From Diogma glabrata (taxonomy: Eukaryota; Arthropoda; Insecta; Diptera; Cylindrotomidae): DNA of 64,000 bases. Position numbers and translations under genes: made by a program. Each line of letters starts with the position of its first letter. Position 1 is the first letter of the stretch. Positions 45,476 to 56,987 of the stretch are shown here, one piece after another. Under the pieces are notes generated by a model that worked only from the letters and a program-made list of their open reading frames with translations, was not told the origin of the DNA and did not search any database. The stretch spans positions 369,484,850 to 369,548,849 of the forward strand of contig OY856186.1 of NCBI GenBank assembly GCA_963693315.1. The letters are read 5' to 3'.

Positions 45476-45954
45476 TAGTAAAATTATTTAATGCATGTGA
45501 AGAGCTGTTGATTACTTCCTTAGTGTATAGGCAAATTAGTTCGTGCCAGTAATGTTATTAACTCCTTTAATTAATATTATTGTTCAATAAATACAAGAAA
45601 AATCGTATTCGTGCCTAGTTAAATTATTTCATGTCCGCACTGGTTGATACTCCTAAAAGAACATATTACAATTGTCGCGGGTGAAGTTACTGCATTTACA
45701 TCGGAATTTTGTTCAACGGTTATTGGTACCAAGTGGTCGTTTGGTACTTATGCAACTTGGCCAACTATAATCAAACATATTATGCCACGTTTACAACTAC
45801 AAAATTATTCAACGCTGTTGATGACAAGTTTAATTAACATTTCTAAATATCATGGTATTCAACGTTTATGAATACAGAATTATTTATCGCTGATGATTGC
45901 AAGTTTGTTTGACATTTCTGCCTCTCATTTTGGTTCAACAACAAATTTATATAA

Positions 45955-46800
45955 CGTTACTACGTATCATTTTTTTTTTGATTCAACAATATTTTACATC
46001 AATTACAACATTTTTTGATTCAACAAAATTTTACAAATTTATATGCCGTTTCTACGTATCATTTTTGATTCAACAATAGTATACATCAATTACAACATTT
46101 TTGATCCAACAATATTTTCCATCTATTAGATCATTTTTGATTCAACCATATTTTACAACAATTACATCATTTTTGACTCAACAATATTTTACATCCATTA
46201 CAACATTTTTTTTGATCCAACAAAATTTCACAAAATTTATATAACGTTTCTACCTATCAATTTTGATTCAACCATATTTCACATCAATTCCATCATTTTT
46301 GATTCAACAAACGTATACGTCAATTACAATATTTTCGATTCAACAAAACTTTACATCAATTTTTGGGATTCAACAACATTTTATCTCAATTACATCATTT
46401 TTAATTCAACCGAATTTTACAAAATTTCTACCTATCAATTTTGATCCAATGATATTTGGCATCAATTACAATTTTTTGATTCAACGATATTTCGCATCAA
46501 TTACAATATTTATGACTCAGCAAAACTTTACATCAATTACAATATTTTTTGGATTCAACAACATTTTACCTCAATTACATCAGTTTTAATTCAACCAAAT
46601 TTTACAAAATTTATATAACGTTTCTACCTATCAATTTTGATACAACAATATTTTACATCAATTACATCATTTTTGATCCAACAAAATTTTACAAAGTTAT
46701 ATAACGTTTCTATTTACCATTGTTGATTCAACAAAATTTTACATCAATTACAATATTTTTGATCCAACAAAATTTTACGAATATACATAACGTTTCTACT
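45955..46800. repeat. TTTTTGATTCAACA minisatellite in the LTR
   Basis: More than twenty units of about 35-40 bp built as TTTTTGATTCAACA, AYATTTTACATC and AATTACAAY, often with a longer spacer TATAACGTTTCTACCTATCA every few units. Both strands read as low-complexity frames (IQQYFTSITTF), which are not genes. Present in the 3' LTR at 53842-54690. Confidence 0.9.
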
Positions 46801-47293
46801 CAACATTTCGTATCACGTTGGTACGTGCGACTTCATTAAACATTGTTATCATACCAAATATTTTTGCGAGATTCCTGACGTGATCCACGGGCGGATGGAG
46901 GGCTGATGGAAGCAGAATAGGAGGACGGAGTTTAATCATGGGGTGAGTGAATTTACTTTATTAATTAGGTCATAATGATAAAGGGGTGTGAATGGGTGTG
47001 TGTGTATGTGTGTGGGCGTGTGTGAGTGAACGTAGGGGTTGGACGTGTTGATCGTGGGTCTTTCGCAACAGGGGTCGCCAGAGTCTTCGTTTTTCCACTT
47101 GTATTTCTTTCCATTTTCTGCGAATTTTCGTGAATAGCGTACATGACTGTATTTGTGCTGAAGTAGCAGGGTTACTTTATCGTTTTCCCATGGACTGAAG
47201 CTAGTTTGGGGCTTGAAAATCAATCTCGCTAGGTACGCTTCCTGCTATGTCCTTCTCATTGGTTCGCCACTGAGAAAGCGCTTCATTACAAAT

Positions 47294-47312
47294 TGGCGCC
47301 CAACGTGGGGCT
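47294..47312 (+). promoter_or_regulatory. Primer-binding site, tRNA-Lys
   Basis: TGGCGCCCAACGTGGGGCT, three bases after the LTR, is the exact complement over 19 bases of the 3' end of an insect tRNA-Lys (CCA tail included), from my knowledge of the Drosophila tRNA. It marks the start of minus-strand DNA synthesis and fixes the element orientation as plus. Confidence 0.9.
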
Positions 47313-47324
47313 TCTCTAAGGGTC

Positions 47325-48316
47325 CCTACCGCAATGTAGGACTCTGGAGGAGTCCCTCCATAAATTCAAAAAACTTAGAAAATTTTTTTTAAAATTTTTT
47401 TCTTCAAATTAATTTTATTTTTCCACCATATAATAGTTAAAGACTCTGGCGGCGTGGAAGCAATTCCCTGCTTCACACGCGCAGGAGCAAAGGAAGTCTG
47501 AGATTCCTCAGACTCTTCTTTGATGGGGAGTTGCGTCCCTACGCCTCCAGCAAGGATCCCTTTTTGTATTTGTAAAACGCAAGGGTGAGAATGATTCTTC
47601 GGGATCATTCTCAATGGGCTTTACAAACCCACGGACCCTAGTAACGGCTGGGTTTCTTACTGGCACAGGGAATGCCAGAGGTTTCCAGATGCCAGGCTTA
47701 GATATTTGTGAAATGGTGTATACGCCTATCACATCCAGCCTGGTCATCTGGTTATGCTCTGGGTTCGCTGTGGCAGCGAGATTCTCAGCTGGGCTAACGA
47801 CTCCATAACGTTAGAGTCCCCTCCCTGGAGCGTTAGCACCCTATGGTCTGAGTTGTCCGGTTCTCGCGAATGATACTGGGGAACATCTTCCAAAGCAGTT
47901 CGATATCAACTGCTGAGGGAAGATGTTCGCCCAGTCTTCATGTCGCGAGTTAATTGGATTAACTCAGATCATAGCACCTCCCCGTATGTTTCGTCGTTCT
48001 CGATCACGGATGGGAAGTGTCGGTTGATTGAATAATGGTGCAGAGGATTTATCCTCTGACCATTCCAGCGGCACTTGTCATCCGGGTGACGGGCCGACGA
48101 CACATATCCCACCTTATTCCTGTCTCACCCCACCTCCTCCTTTCCTTATTCATCCCTTCTTGCTCCCTTTCCCTTACCTTGTTCCCATCCTTTAACGTAG
48201 TGTAATTTTAAACTTTTTTTTTGGTCCCCAAACAAACAAAAAAAAAAAAAAACAAAATAAATCAACATAAATTAAGAAAGATCGGCGATCACCACTTCCA
48301 ACCCCAGAGTGGTGAA
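47325..48316 (+). ncRNA. Stem-loop array (structured leader, novel)
   Basis: About 1 kb, much richer in G+C than its surroundings, made of successive hairpins. Pairs seen: 47325-47329/47336-47340; 47339-47344/47350-47355; 47452-47462/47469-47480; 47495-47502/47507-47514; 47527-47536/47541-47548; 47586-47595/47604-47613 (10 bp perfect); 47625-47630/47650-47655; 47660-47665/47673-47678; 47685-47698/47737-47751 (14 bp, one bulge); 47765-47770/47774-47779; 47791-47804/47827-47840; a long imperfect one 47841-47974; another 47991-48100; 48289-48296/48308-48315. Placement just after the primer site fits a packaging or translation leader. Small frames through it are not credible genes. Confidence 0.7.
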
Positions 48317-48367
48317 CTCCCCTCATGGTTGGTCCGTCCGTCTGTCCTTCGTAAAACTGAGAAAAAA

Positions 48368-48425
48368 AATTTAATAGATTAATAAATAAATCTTTATTAA
48401 TAAATAAATAAATAAATAAATAATT
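48368..48425. repeat. AATA microsatellite
   Basis: Runs of AATAAATA between the stem-loop array and the AT-rich middle of the element. Confidence 0.85.
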
Positions 48426-49151
48426 CATAAACAACTATATATTATTAATAAATGAATAAATAGATGGATATATAAATAAATAAATATCCTTCAAAACCAC
48501 TGATAATTTTGGAAACTAAATATTTTTATTCAATATATTTTAGATCCGCTAATCATAAAACAAAACAATACAAAAAAAGGAAATTAAATAATAAAATATA
48601 ATACAATTAAATAATATAATACAAGAGAAGGAAATTAAATAGTCAAGTACCATACAACTAAATAATAAATAATAACTACTATATAACAAACAACGAGGGA
48701 TTAATACCAAACAACTTTAAACATTAACCTTAAGTACATTTTCTGTTGCATGTTAATTTTAAGTAATTTTTTTTTGAATCCAAAATAGTATACCTACTAT
48801 ACTAAAAATATACAGTAGATACCACACGTATTATATAGTGTAAATTATACATATGTATTTCGAAGTTTTCCAGAATTTAAGGAAATCAATAACATTAAAT
48901 TCTGGTGATCCGTTGTATAATTTCAGGCTATTTGATCAATTATTAAAGAAAAAAAAAAAAAAAAAACAAAACAAAAAATATAATATTTCTCCGATCAGTA
49001 GATCAATTCTTTTTAAATTAACAGAACATACATATGTATATATTATAATACGCAAAATATTTAAATTTATAATTTTAAGTTTAACTTGCCTGTCAAACCG
49101 GTAGGCTTGCCGCACTTCTATTTGTTTTGTTGTTTGTTACTCAGTTTTGAG

Positions 49152-49190
49152 TATCGGGAACCGTCAGACCTGCCCGGAATTGGGTCTGTA
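49152..49190. repeat. 39-bp internal motif, copy 1
   Basis: CGGGAACCGTCAGACCTGCC followed by CGGAATTGGGTCTG recurs with few changes at 50866-50904, in the same orientation, 1.7 kb apart within the giant element's interior. Confidence 0.75.
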
Positions 49191-49965
49191 AATTTTCTTT
49201 TGTGCTCATCTTCTGCCATAGTTGTAGTATACCCATTTTCTTTCACAGTACAATTTTCACCTTGTTTGTTCAAATCAAATACAAGCATCAGCCAAGATAG
49301 ATTTTTTTTGTGTGTTACACGCTCGGCTGTTGTCAGATTAACATTTTTTTTTAAAGCAAAAATTATAATTGTCGAATTGGAGGAAAATATTGCGCAGCTG
49401 TTTGAGGTTTGAAACGCTAAACTTCCATAAACTTTTTTTAAATTCTGTCTTAAAATATTCAAAGTAATCAAATATTGGAATAAAGTAATCTTTTCTGTGG
49501 GTAATTAAATTGTTATTTGGATTCAACATTCACATCGATAGTGTAATAATTTTCGTTTCGCTCTCCATATACGTGCATTTATTGATCTGGTCCTGTGCGG
49601 CGGTTTGAGTATTCATAATGTCTGCCACTGATAAGATTGACGTTCTGGATAGGTTCAAATTTCAACAAAAAAAAAATGTCAGTCTTAAAAATTTCCAAGT
49701 TCAAAAGATCAAGTTGTTGATTTTGTTACGATGTGGAAAAGTTACAATATGATAAAATTTATGATGCTGATGATAGTAGAAATGAATCAATCGATTCACC
49801 AAATTCTCAAATAATTGACAACCAGAAATTCTGTCAGTGGCAAGTATATTGAATCACCTATGAATGAATTTAAGAAAATAATTGATAGATCTATTGCCGA
49901 CAATAAACTCAGACATCGTCTACCCTTGTATTCGCAGATAACCGAATTTCAGGCCAGGTAAAATA

Positions 49966-50190
49966 CTGGCTTGTTTAGATATTGAGATTCCTCCAGGGGG
50001 TGAGGTTTGGAGATTGTGGTTACCCGAGGAATGCACTGACGAGTGTATTGCAAGGGCCCACAGTCCACCAGCTTCATCTCATGGGGGTTTCGCAAAAACA
50101 AAAATATTGTATTCTGTCGTAATATTATTTTGAGCGATGCAGATAAACTGCAGACAATTATCTGTAGCGCTCTCACAAAGATTTGCGAAG
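49966..50190 (+). pseudogene. Gypsy-like integrase zinc-domain remnant
   Basis: The frame from 49966 reads GGEVWRLWLPEECTDECI then ARAHSPPASSHGGFAKT, resembling the first (HHCC) domain of Gypsy integrases, where two histidines precede a KT motif; the paired cysteines should follow but the frame stops at 50131 and the cysteines in the next frame are badly spaced. If right, the giant element descends from a Gypsy element whose pol has nearly vanished. The overlapping minus frame (49949-50194) is a shadow. Confidence 0.45.
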
Positions 50191-51172
50191 CCAAAGTTTG
50201 AAAGTTGGTAGGTAGCGCTGCTTATCAGCTGGAAGACCTGGCTTCCCAAACGAAGAGGTGTCTACCATTCGAAGGACAGTCGAGCTTAAGGTCTGAATGG
50301 TATATGTTTATTGTTGATTCGCCATCTCTCATTTATATTAAAAATACAAATATTTCAAGCAAATATTATCCTCTGGACATTTCTCGGCTACTTGACCATC
50401 AATAGGTTGAACCTCTAATAATTTGCGAGGACGTTCTTGGACTTTCGCTAACGGCTTTTCACGATCATGGTTTCATCTTTACATTCATCTTTTAAGTAAT
50501 GAATTGTATTTTTTTTTTGAAGATTTATTTTTGTATGATATTGAATGGAATCATCACGGATTCTGCTCAGTTCTATTTCGCTGCAGTTTTTCATTCCTGA
50601 GGACATGCTTCTGGTTGCAGACGTTTTTTTTTTCGGAATCATTCGGTTTGGGTTCTAAATTTCTAATTTTAAAATTTAAATTATGTAATAGCCCGGCTAG
50701 CGAGTCGGAGACGCATGAGACTCGTGTTAGTTCAGGTGTGGGTTGCGAGCCTGCATAACGAAAAAACGAAATTGTGTCGGATGTTTCATTAAAGAAGTCG
50801 GTCCTACGGTGTTTCTCCTTTCGATCTGTAGCAGATTGAATCAATTTTTTTTGTGACTTTAGAGTCTCGGGAACCCCCAGATCTGCCCGAAATTGGGTCT
50901 GGAAGATTTTAGTTATCCACCGCTTGCAATAGAGTAGAATACGGATTTTATCGATACCCCTCCCATAAGTTTTTTTTTGTATATTCTTAGATACTTCGTT
51001 ACTTTGTTTCTGCTAAGACTGAGTTTGTAATACTGATCGCATTGATTGCTAATCTGTGGTACGTCGAGGGCTTCACCCAGCTAACATGTATATACAAGGT
51101 CTATTGGCGACCAGCCTATGCTTTTTTCAACTTCTTTTTGGTCGTAGGTGTTCGTCCAAAAAGCACTTGTTC
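50191..51172. other. Rest of giant-element interior, non-coding
   Basis: Contains a 111-codon plus frame (50423-50758) and its antisense partner, neither with a recognised domain, and the second 39-bp motif (50866-50904). No strong polypurine tract precedes the 3' LTR; the last 30 bases are TCGTCCAAAAAGCACTTG-like. Confidence 0.4.
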
Positions 51173-54100
51173 TGTAATGGATAGTCTGGCATAATGTCAG
51201 AACGCAGTGTATTACAGTCGCAGTTTCCTTAGTTGTTGTTCCTTATATTAATCTGTCCCACTTGTAATAGATTCTCATCCCTTCGTCATCAATAGTCATA
51301 TTTCATGTAGTTTCCTTAACCCATAGTTTCCTTATATTTCTCAAAATCTACTAAATCTGCAATAGCCGGACAAACGTATGGGGAGAAAGAAAATTACACT
51401 AATTACCTTGAATTATTTATTCATTAATATAACACAATATTGGTTAATTTGAATTGATTAATAATTTTCCTTAATCATCATCCGTATAATCACTACAAAT
51501 TAATCAGAATTTAATCTTACAACGCACTAAAATTGACGCGCGTTATACTTCCATTCGATTGTTCTCGCCTTACTACTTGAGTTTGAACTTTTTTTGTTTC
51601 AAAACACAAACCGTAATGAAACAACGAAATTCTTAAAACCTCACAACAGCTACGTGTATTTTGTTTCCAATCGTTAACATACAACGAATTGCTATTTTTG
51701 CTTTGTTGACCATTTGATTTGTCTTTGTATGGGTGTTTTGCTTTCAACAATCCTTCCGTGTTTGATCCGAACTTCACTGTATTGATATTGCCGAATGTAG
51801 TTATTAAATTTCCAAACATCATATCCATGATCGAATCTGCATCTAGTTCATTTTGAATTCAATTATAAATGTTATGGATGTGTCGGAGATATTCTGGATC
51901 CCAACCTTATTTTAGTACAATATTATCAAGTAGCAAACGGTTTTGTGAACTATAATAAGTTCCCAATAATTTGAAAGTCTGATGTAAATTAATTATCTCT
52001 CATCTAAACACTGTATTCGAGTTATTGCGAGACTACAAAATTTGGCTATATAATGAGCCACTGTAGCCTTTTCACCTTCTTATTCTATTACATTCTGATT
52101 CTTGTGTTGACGTCTTTTAGTCGATTGGATGTCAAAACAACCGCCAGCTGTTGTGTTATTAATTAATTTTTTTGCTGTTGACGTTTACCCGCCGAATATT
52201 TTGGGTGTGGTAATTTGTGTGTTTTCGGAGAGGATAATCTCAGTAAAAACAATTCTACCTTTTTTTGGATGTTACTGAACCAACTAAGATATCAATTGAA
52301 GAGCTACAAAACCAACGAAAGGATTAACTGGAACCACAGGTAATGAATATTATGGAATTATTTAGTGAAAGAAGACTCATTACATGAGAACGTTGACCGT
52401 GGGATCCATAGTTTAATGTTTGTGGTTATCCAATTATTGAAAGCCTCAAGTATATGTTTATAATGAAAGTTATTATGTTGCAACTAGTGTTCATAAACTT
52501 GACACAGTATTTTCATTGCAATTGGTGTAGATACAAAATCTTAAATTAATTCATTACAAGTAGTGTGTTTACTAATCTAAAATTCATTAATCACCGGTAG
52601 TGTTTATAACCTTTAACAATTAGCTGAATGGCAATCCGAATGAATATATTGCAATTAATGGGTATAATAATCAAAATTAATAAATTCCTAGTCGTGTGTA
52701 TAACGTTACACAGTAATTTAAATGCAATTAGTTATCTATAAAATTAAGGCTAGTTGATTGCGATTGGTGTACGCACAAACCAAATTTCATTCATGGCAAG
52801 TAGTAAATGTATAAATCGAAATGCCTTCATTACAATTAGTGGTTATAAACGTTAGAGATTAGTTTAAATACCACCGAACTTAGTATATGGCAATTAATGT
52901 ATCTACACTTGGAAAATCTGTTTAAGCAAAATTAGTATGTTGCCGTTAATGTATATACACTTTGTAAATCCGTTTATTTACAACCAAAATTAGTATGTTG
53001 CAGTTAATGTATATACAAATTTCTAATACTATCCCGACAAAAAAACGAACATAGTAAATTAGAAATTACAATTAGTGTTTGTGTAATTTATTGAACTATT
53101 TATTAACTTTTTGTACATAGCAAAATTAGAATTTACAATTAGTGTTTGTGTAATTTATTGAACTATTTATTAACTTTTTGTACATAGCAAAATTAGAAAT
53201 TACAATTAGTGCTTGTGTAATTTATTGAACTATTTATTAACTTTTTGTACCTAGCAAAATTAGAAATTACAATTAGTGTTTGTGTAATTTATTGAACTAT
53301 TTATTAACTTTTAGTAGGTAGCAAAATTAGATGTTGCAATTAGTGCTTGTGTAACATTTACATAGTAAAATTATTTAATGCATGTGAAGAGCTGTTGATT
53401 ACTTCCTTAGTGTATAGGCAAATTAGTTCGTGCCAGTAATGTTATTAACTCCTTTAATTAATATTATTGTTCAATAAATACAAGAAAAATCGTATTCGTG
53501 CCTAGTTAAATTATTTCATGTCCGCACTGGTTGATACTCCTAAAAGAACATATTACAATTGTCGCGGGTGAAGTTACTGCATTTACATCGGAATTTTGTT
53601 CAACGGTTATTGGTACCAAGTGGTCGTTTGGTACTTATGCAACTTGGCCAACTATAATCAAACATATTATGCCACGTTTACAACTACAAAATTATTCAAC
53701 GCTGTTGATGACAAGTTTAATTAACATTTCTAAATATCATGGTATTCAACGTTTATGAATACAGAATTATTTATCGCTGATGATTGCAAGTTTGTTTGAC
53801 ATTTCTGCCTCTCATTTTGGTTCAACAACAAATTTATATAACGTTACTACGTATCATTTTTTTTTTGATTCAACAATATTTTACATCAATTACAACATTT
53901 TTTGATTCAACAAAATTTTACAAATTTATATGCCGTTTCTACGTATCATTTTTGATTCAACAATAGTATACATCAATTACAACATTTTTGATCCAACAAT
54001 ATTTTCCATCTATTAGATCATTTTTGATTCAACCATATTTTACAACAATTACATCATTTTTGACTCAACAATATTTTACATCCATTACAACATTTTTTTT

Positions 54101-55181
54101 TGATCCAACAAAATTTCACAAAATTTATATAACGTTTCTACCTATCAATTTTGATTCAACCATATTTCACATCAATTCCATCATTTTTGATTCAACAAAC
54201 GTATACGTCAATTACAATATTTTCGATTCAACAAAACTTTACATCAATTTTTGGGATTCAACAACATTTTATCTCAATTACATCATTTTTAATTCAACCG
54301 AATTTTACAAAATTTCTACCTATCAATTTTGATCCAATGATATTTGGCATCAATTACAACATTTTTTTTTTGATTCAACGATATTTCGCATCAATTACAA
54401 TATTTATGACTCAGCAAAACTTTACATCAATTACAATATTTTTTGGATTCAACAACATTTTACCTCAATTACATCAGTTTTAATTCAACCAAATTTTACA
54501 AAATTTATATAACGTTTCTACCTATCAATTTTCATACAACAATATTTTACATCAATTACATCATTTTTGATCCAACAAAATTTTACAAAGTTATATAACG
54601 TTTCTATTTACCATTGTTGATTCAACAAAATTTTACATCAATTACAATATTTTTGATCCAACAAAATTTTACGAATATACATAACGTTTCTACTCAACAT
54701 TTCGTATCACGTTGGTACGTGCGACTTCATTAAACATTGTTATCATACCAAATATTTTTGCGAGATTCCTGACGTGATCCACGGGCGGATGGAGGGCTGA
54801 TGGAAGCAGAATAGGAGGACGGAGTTTAATCATGGGGTGAGTGAATTTACTTTATTAATTAGGTCATAATGATAAAGGGGTGTGAATGGGTGTGTGTGTA
54901 TGTGTGTGGGCGTGTGTGAGTGAACGTAGGGGTTGGACGTGTTGATCGTGGGTCTTTCGCAACAGGGGTCGCCAGAGTCTTCGTTTTTCCACTTGTATTT
55001 CTTTCCATTTCTGCGAATTTTCGTGAATAGCGTACATGACTGTATTTGTGCTGAAGTAGCAGGGTTACTTTATCGTTCCCATGGACTGAAGCTAGTTTGG
55101 GGCTTGAAAATCAATCTCGCTAGGTACGCTTCCTGCTATGTCCTTCTCATTGGTTCGCCACTGAGAAAGCGCTTCATTACA
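51173..55181 (+). repeat. 3' giant LTR (4.0 kb)
   Basis: Partner of 43287-47290, with the same start, arrays and end. It is followed directly by ATAT and then by an unrelated non-LTR fragment. See the 5' LTR for differences; the extra bases here lie in T-runs (for example near 54361). Confidence 0.9.
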
Positions 55182-55225
55182 ATATGTTAGAATTGGTTTA
55201 ATAAGACTTTAGTGCAACCAAACTA

Positions 55226-55600
55226 TCATTTTTGGGCTAAGACCCCATGTTTTCCCACCATTAGCCAAAGCAGCGGAGAGAGCACGCCCCCTTGCGGGCA
55301 GCCTCTAGATGCAGTAATAGTCACTGAATAATCACCTAGTGTAGCCGCTATCTTCCGACTCTGTAGCATCTTGATAATCCACGCAATGATAAGCGGGTTT
55401 ATATTTTCCTTTGTGGCCATTTCAATGATAGCATTGAAGTGGACATTGTCAAAGGCTCCTTGTATGTCCATAAATGTACAAACAAGTGCCTCCTTATAGT
55501 TTAGGGTGCTCTCAATTTCTTTCACCATTTTGTGCAACGCCGTTTCAGTAGATTTCCCAGTCTGATATGCGTGCTGTCTAGAGTTGAGAGGGTTTTAAAC
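55226..55600 (-). pseudogene. Non-LTR RT fragment (R1/LOA-like)
   Basis: Minus strand: HAYQTGKSTETALHKMVKEI leads into CTFMDIQGAFDNVHF (first catalytic Asp) and SRGCPQGGVLSPLLW, then the sequence leaves the family after LLWLMV. The FADD-type box is missing, and there is no N-terminal endonuclease to the right, so this is an internal fragment of a non-LTR element of the R1/LOA/I-like group, different from the Jockey-like copy at 40.7 kb. Confidence 0.8.
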
Positions 55601-56786
55601 AAAACATGGTTCTAAGGTTTAATGCAAAATTATATTTTAAATATAAAACGACTTTTAGGGTCTTAACATCTAATTGTGATTTTTCTGATGTCCACTCTTT
55701 ATATATTTACCGAAGAAAAAAAGGCAGCATTAGTTCCTAATAACGATAGCGCTTAATCCACAATTTTTAGCGCATTATTGTACGGAACATGGTCTGTTTC
55801 AAAATGATGACACGTTTTTATAAACCATGTCTTCTCCATTTGTATTGTGATTTTTGCTAAAACCATATATTCCATCCCGTTCTTCGTCGTTAAAATCAAC
55901 CGCTTAAAGCAGGACACAACACATAAGTTTTTTCACACTTTGTCGTATTGTATGATTTGGTTTAGTTTTTGGTCACAATATCCTAGAAAAAAGTGTTTGT
56001 TCTGGTCAACAGCCTCATTTCTTGAAACAGTTTTTTATAAAACATAAATATCTAAACTTTAATTTCACTAAAAGAGCATCGGGGATAGAGACTGACATTT
56101 TAATCGTTTGTTTTGATTTATTTAGTTGTTGTTGCATCAGCTTTTAAGACTTTCTCGTTCCGTACTGAAAATGTTCGTAATTAGGAATGATGAAATTTAA
56201 ATTAAATATTTCAAACACAATTTCTGTTCTTAATTAATTAAGTTTTTTAAGCAATAAATAAAATAATCGATTTTTAATTATAATTTATTGAGTACAAAAT
56301 GCTATAAAAAGTACAGAAACACGAAAAGTTTGATCCAATTAAGAAATAGAACTAGAATTAAAGAATTGGTTAGATAAAATTAAGCTAAAAAAGAAACGAA
56401 ACTTTAAGTTTGATTTTAATATCTTTAAGTTTATTTGTTCAAATATTGTGGTTTCAAATACTCCAGAATTAAAATGTTGTTAATTCACACCAATACTTTA
56501 CATCAAACTGTATATCACTAAAATTAAGAGAAATCTCAAATAAATATCTGCCAACAAGAACGAGTTTGTGGGATTTCAGTTATTTTTATGATGATTTGAT
56601 GCACGATCTCCGATTTTCTTTTATGATGATAGTATAGTAGTCTTTATCTTTTTAATCATTCGAGAAAGGAACATGCGCATTTGTTTGAATTTATTGATTT
56701 TTGAATTAAATTTATTGAACATTTGAACATATTACAAATGGACATATTTCAATGGACATATTTGAACATATTTCAATTTTATTGAA
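55601..56786. other. AT-rich, no gene; MITE-arm motif near its end
   Basis: No coding region recognised. TTCGAGAAAGGAACATGCGC near 56662-56681 corresponds to the outer arm of the foldback at 19532-20069. Confidence 0.5.
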
Positions 56787-56831
56787 CATAATACAAATGT
56801 TCATTTTATTGAAATGAACATTTGTATTATG
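56787..56831. repeat. Perfect 18-bp-arm palindrome
   Basis: CATAATACAAATGTTCAT (56787-56804) and its exact complement (56814-56831) with a 9-base loop. It sits just outside the larger palindrome left of the recombinase. Confidence 0.9.
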
Positions 56832-56849
56832 CATTATTTATTATAAATA

Positions 56850-56987
56850 ATAGTATATTGTGTAACGTGTAGGAAAAACAATACATTCCCGGACGAGTAT
56901 GGAAGTTGTTGGGACGAGGCGTCAGCCGAGTTCCAGCAACCATAAGAGTCCGGGAATTATAGTTTTTCCACGAGTTACACATACTAT
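56850..56987. repeat. 138-bp imperfect palindrome, left of recombinase
   Basis: Outer arms: ATAGTAT, GTGTAAC, GGAAAAAC and ATTCCCGGAC blocks pair with their complements GTCCGGGAAT, GTTTTTCC, GTTAC and ATACTAT on the right. Inner arms: TATGGAAGTTG against CCAGCAACCATA, with GACGAGGCGTCAGCCGAG at the tip. It can fold as one long hairpin with small loops. The core is richer in G+C than its surroundings. Its place 0.2 kb from the recombinase start suggests an element end or recombination site; this is inference. Confidence 0.8.

Larger units (their letters stand above)
43287..47290 (+). repeat. 5' giant LTR (4.0 kb)
   Basis: Aligns end to end with 51173-55181. Differences seen: single-base indels near 44302/52189, a small indel near 46470/54357, T-run or CT indels near 46205, 47117 and 47187, and very few substitutions, so identity is well above 99%. 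Contents in order: AT-rich 1.2 kb, a loose CAATTAGTGT-type array (44580-45170), a 67-bp array, a CAACA/ATTTT array, then a G-rich GTGTGT segment (46985-47035). The 3' end of the LTR carries the 77-base GC-richer stretch before CATTACA. Promoter position unknown. Confidence 0.9.
43287..55181 (+). mobile_element. Giant-LTR non-coding retroelement (LARD-like)
   Basis: Two LTRs of 4004 and 4009 bp (43287-47290, 51173-55181), near-identical, begin TGTAATG and end CATTACA, a perfect inverted 7-mer. The element is flanked by ATAT on both sides (43283-43286, 55182-55185) and a tRNA-Lys primer site sits 3 bases after the 5' LTR. The 3.9-kb internal domain has no intact gag or pol; it opens with consecutive stem-loops and holds only an eroded integrase-like fragment. 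Total 11.9 kb. Giant LTRs with a non-coding, structured interior define LARD elements in plants; a case in an insect-like genome would be unusual. Proteins must come from another element. Confidence 0.85.

Noticed and set aside
45897..46589. Open frames rich in IQQ..FTSIT
   Set aside because: They are the minisatellite read in frame, and the same is true in the 3' LTR.
47375..47808. Several 60-80-codon frames on both strands
   Set aside because: They cross the stem-loop array, overlap each other on both strands and show no domain.
49086..49471. 108- and 117-codon overlapping frames on opposite strands
   Set aside because: No recognised domain and low-complexity content; kept only as part of the giant element interior.
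43287..55181. Segmental duplication of 4 kb
   Set aside because: The copies end in TGTAATG/CATTACA, are flanked by ATAT outside, and a tRNA-Lys primer site follows the first; LTRs explain this better than a chance duplication.
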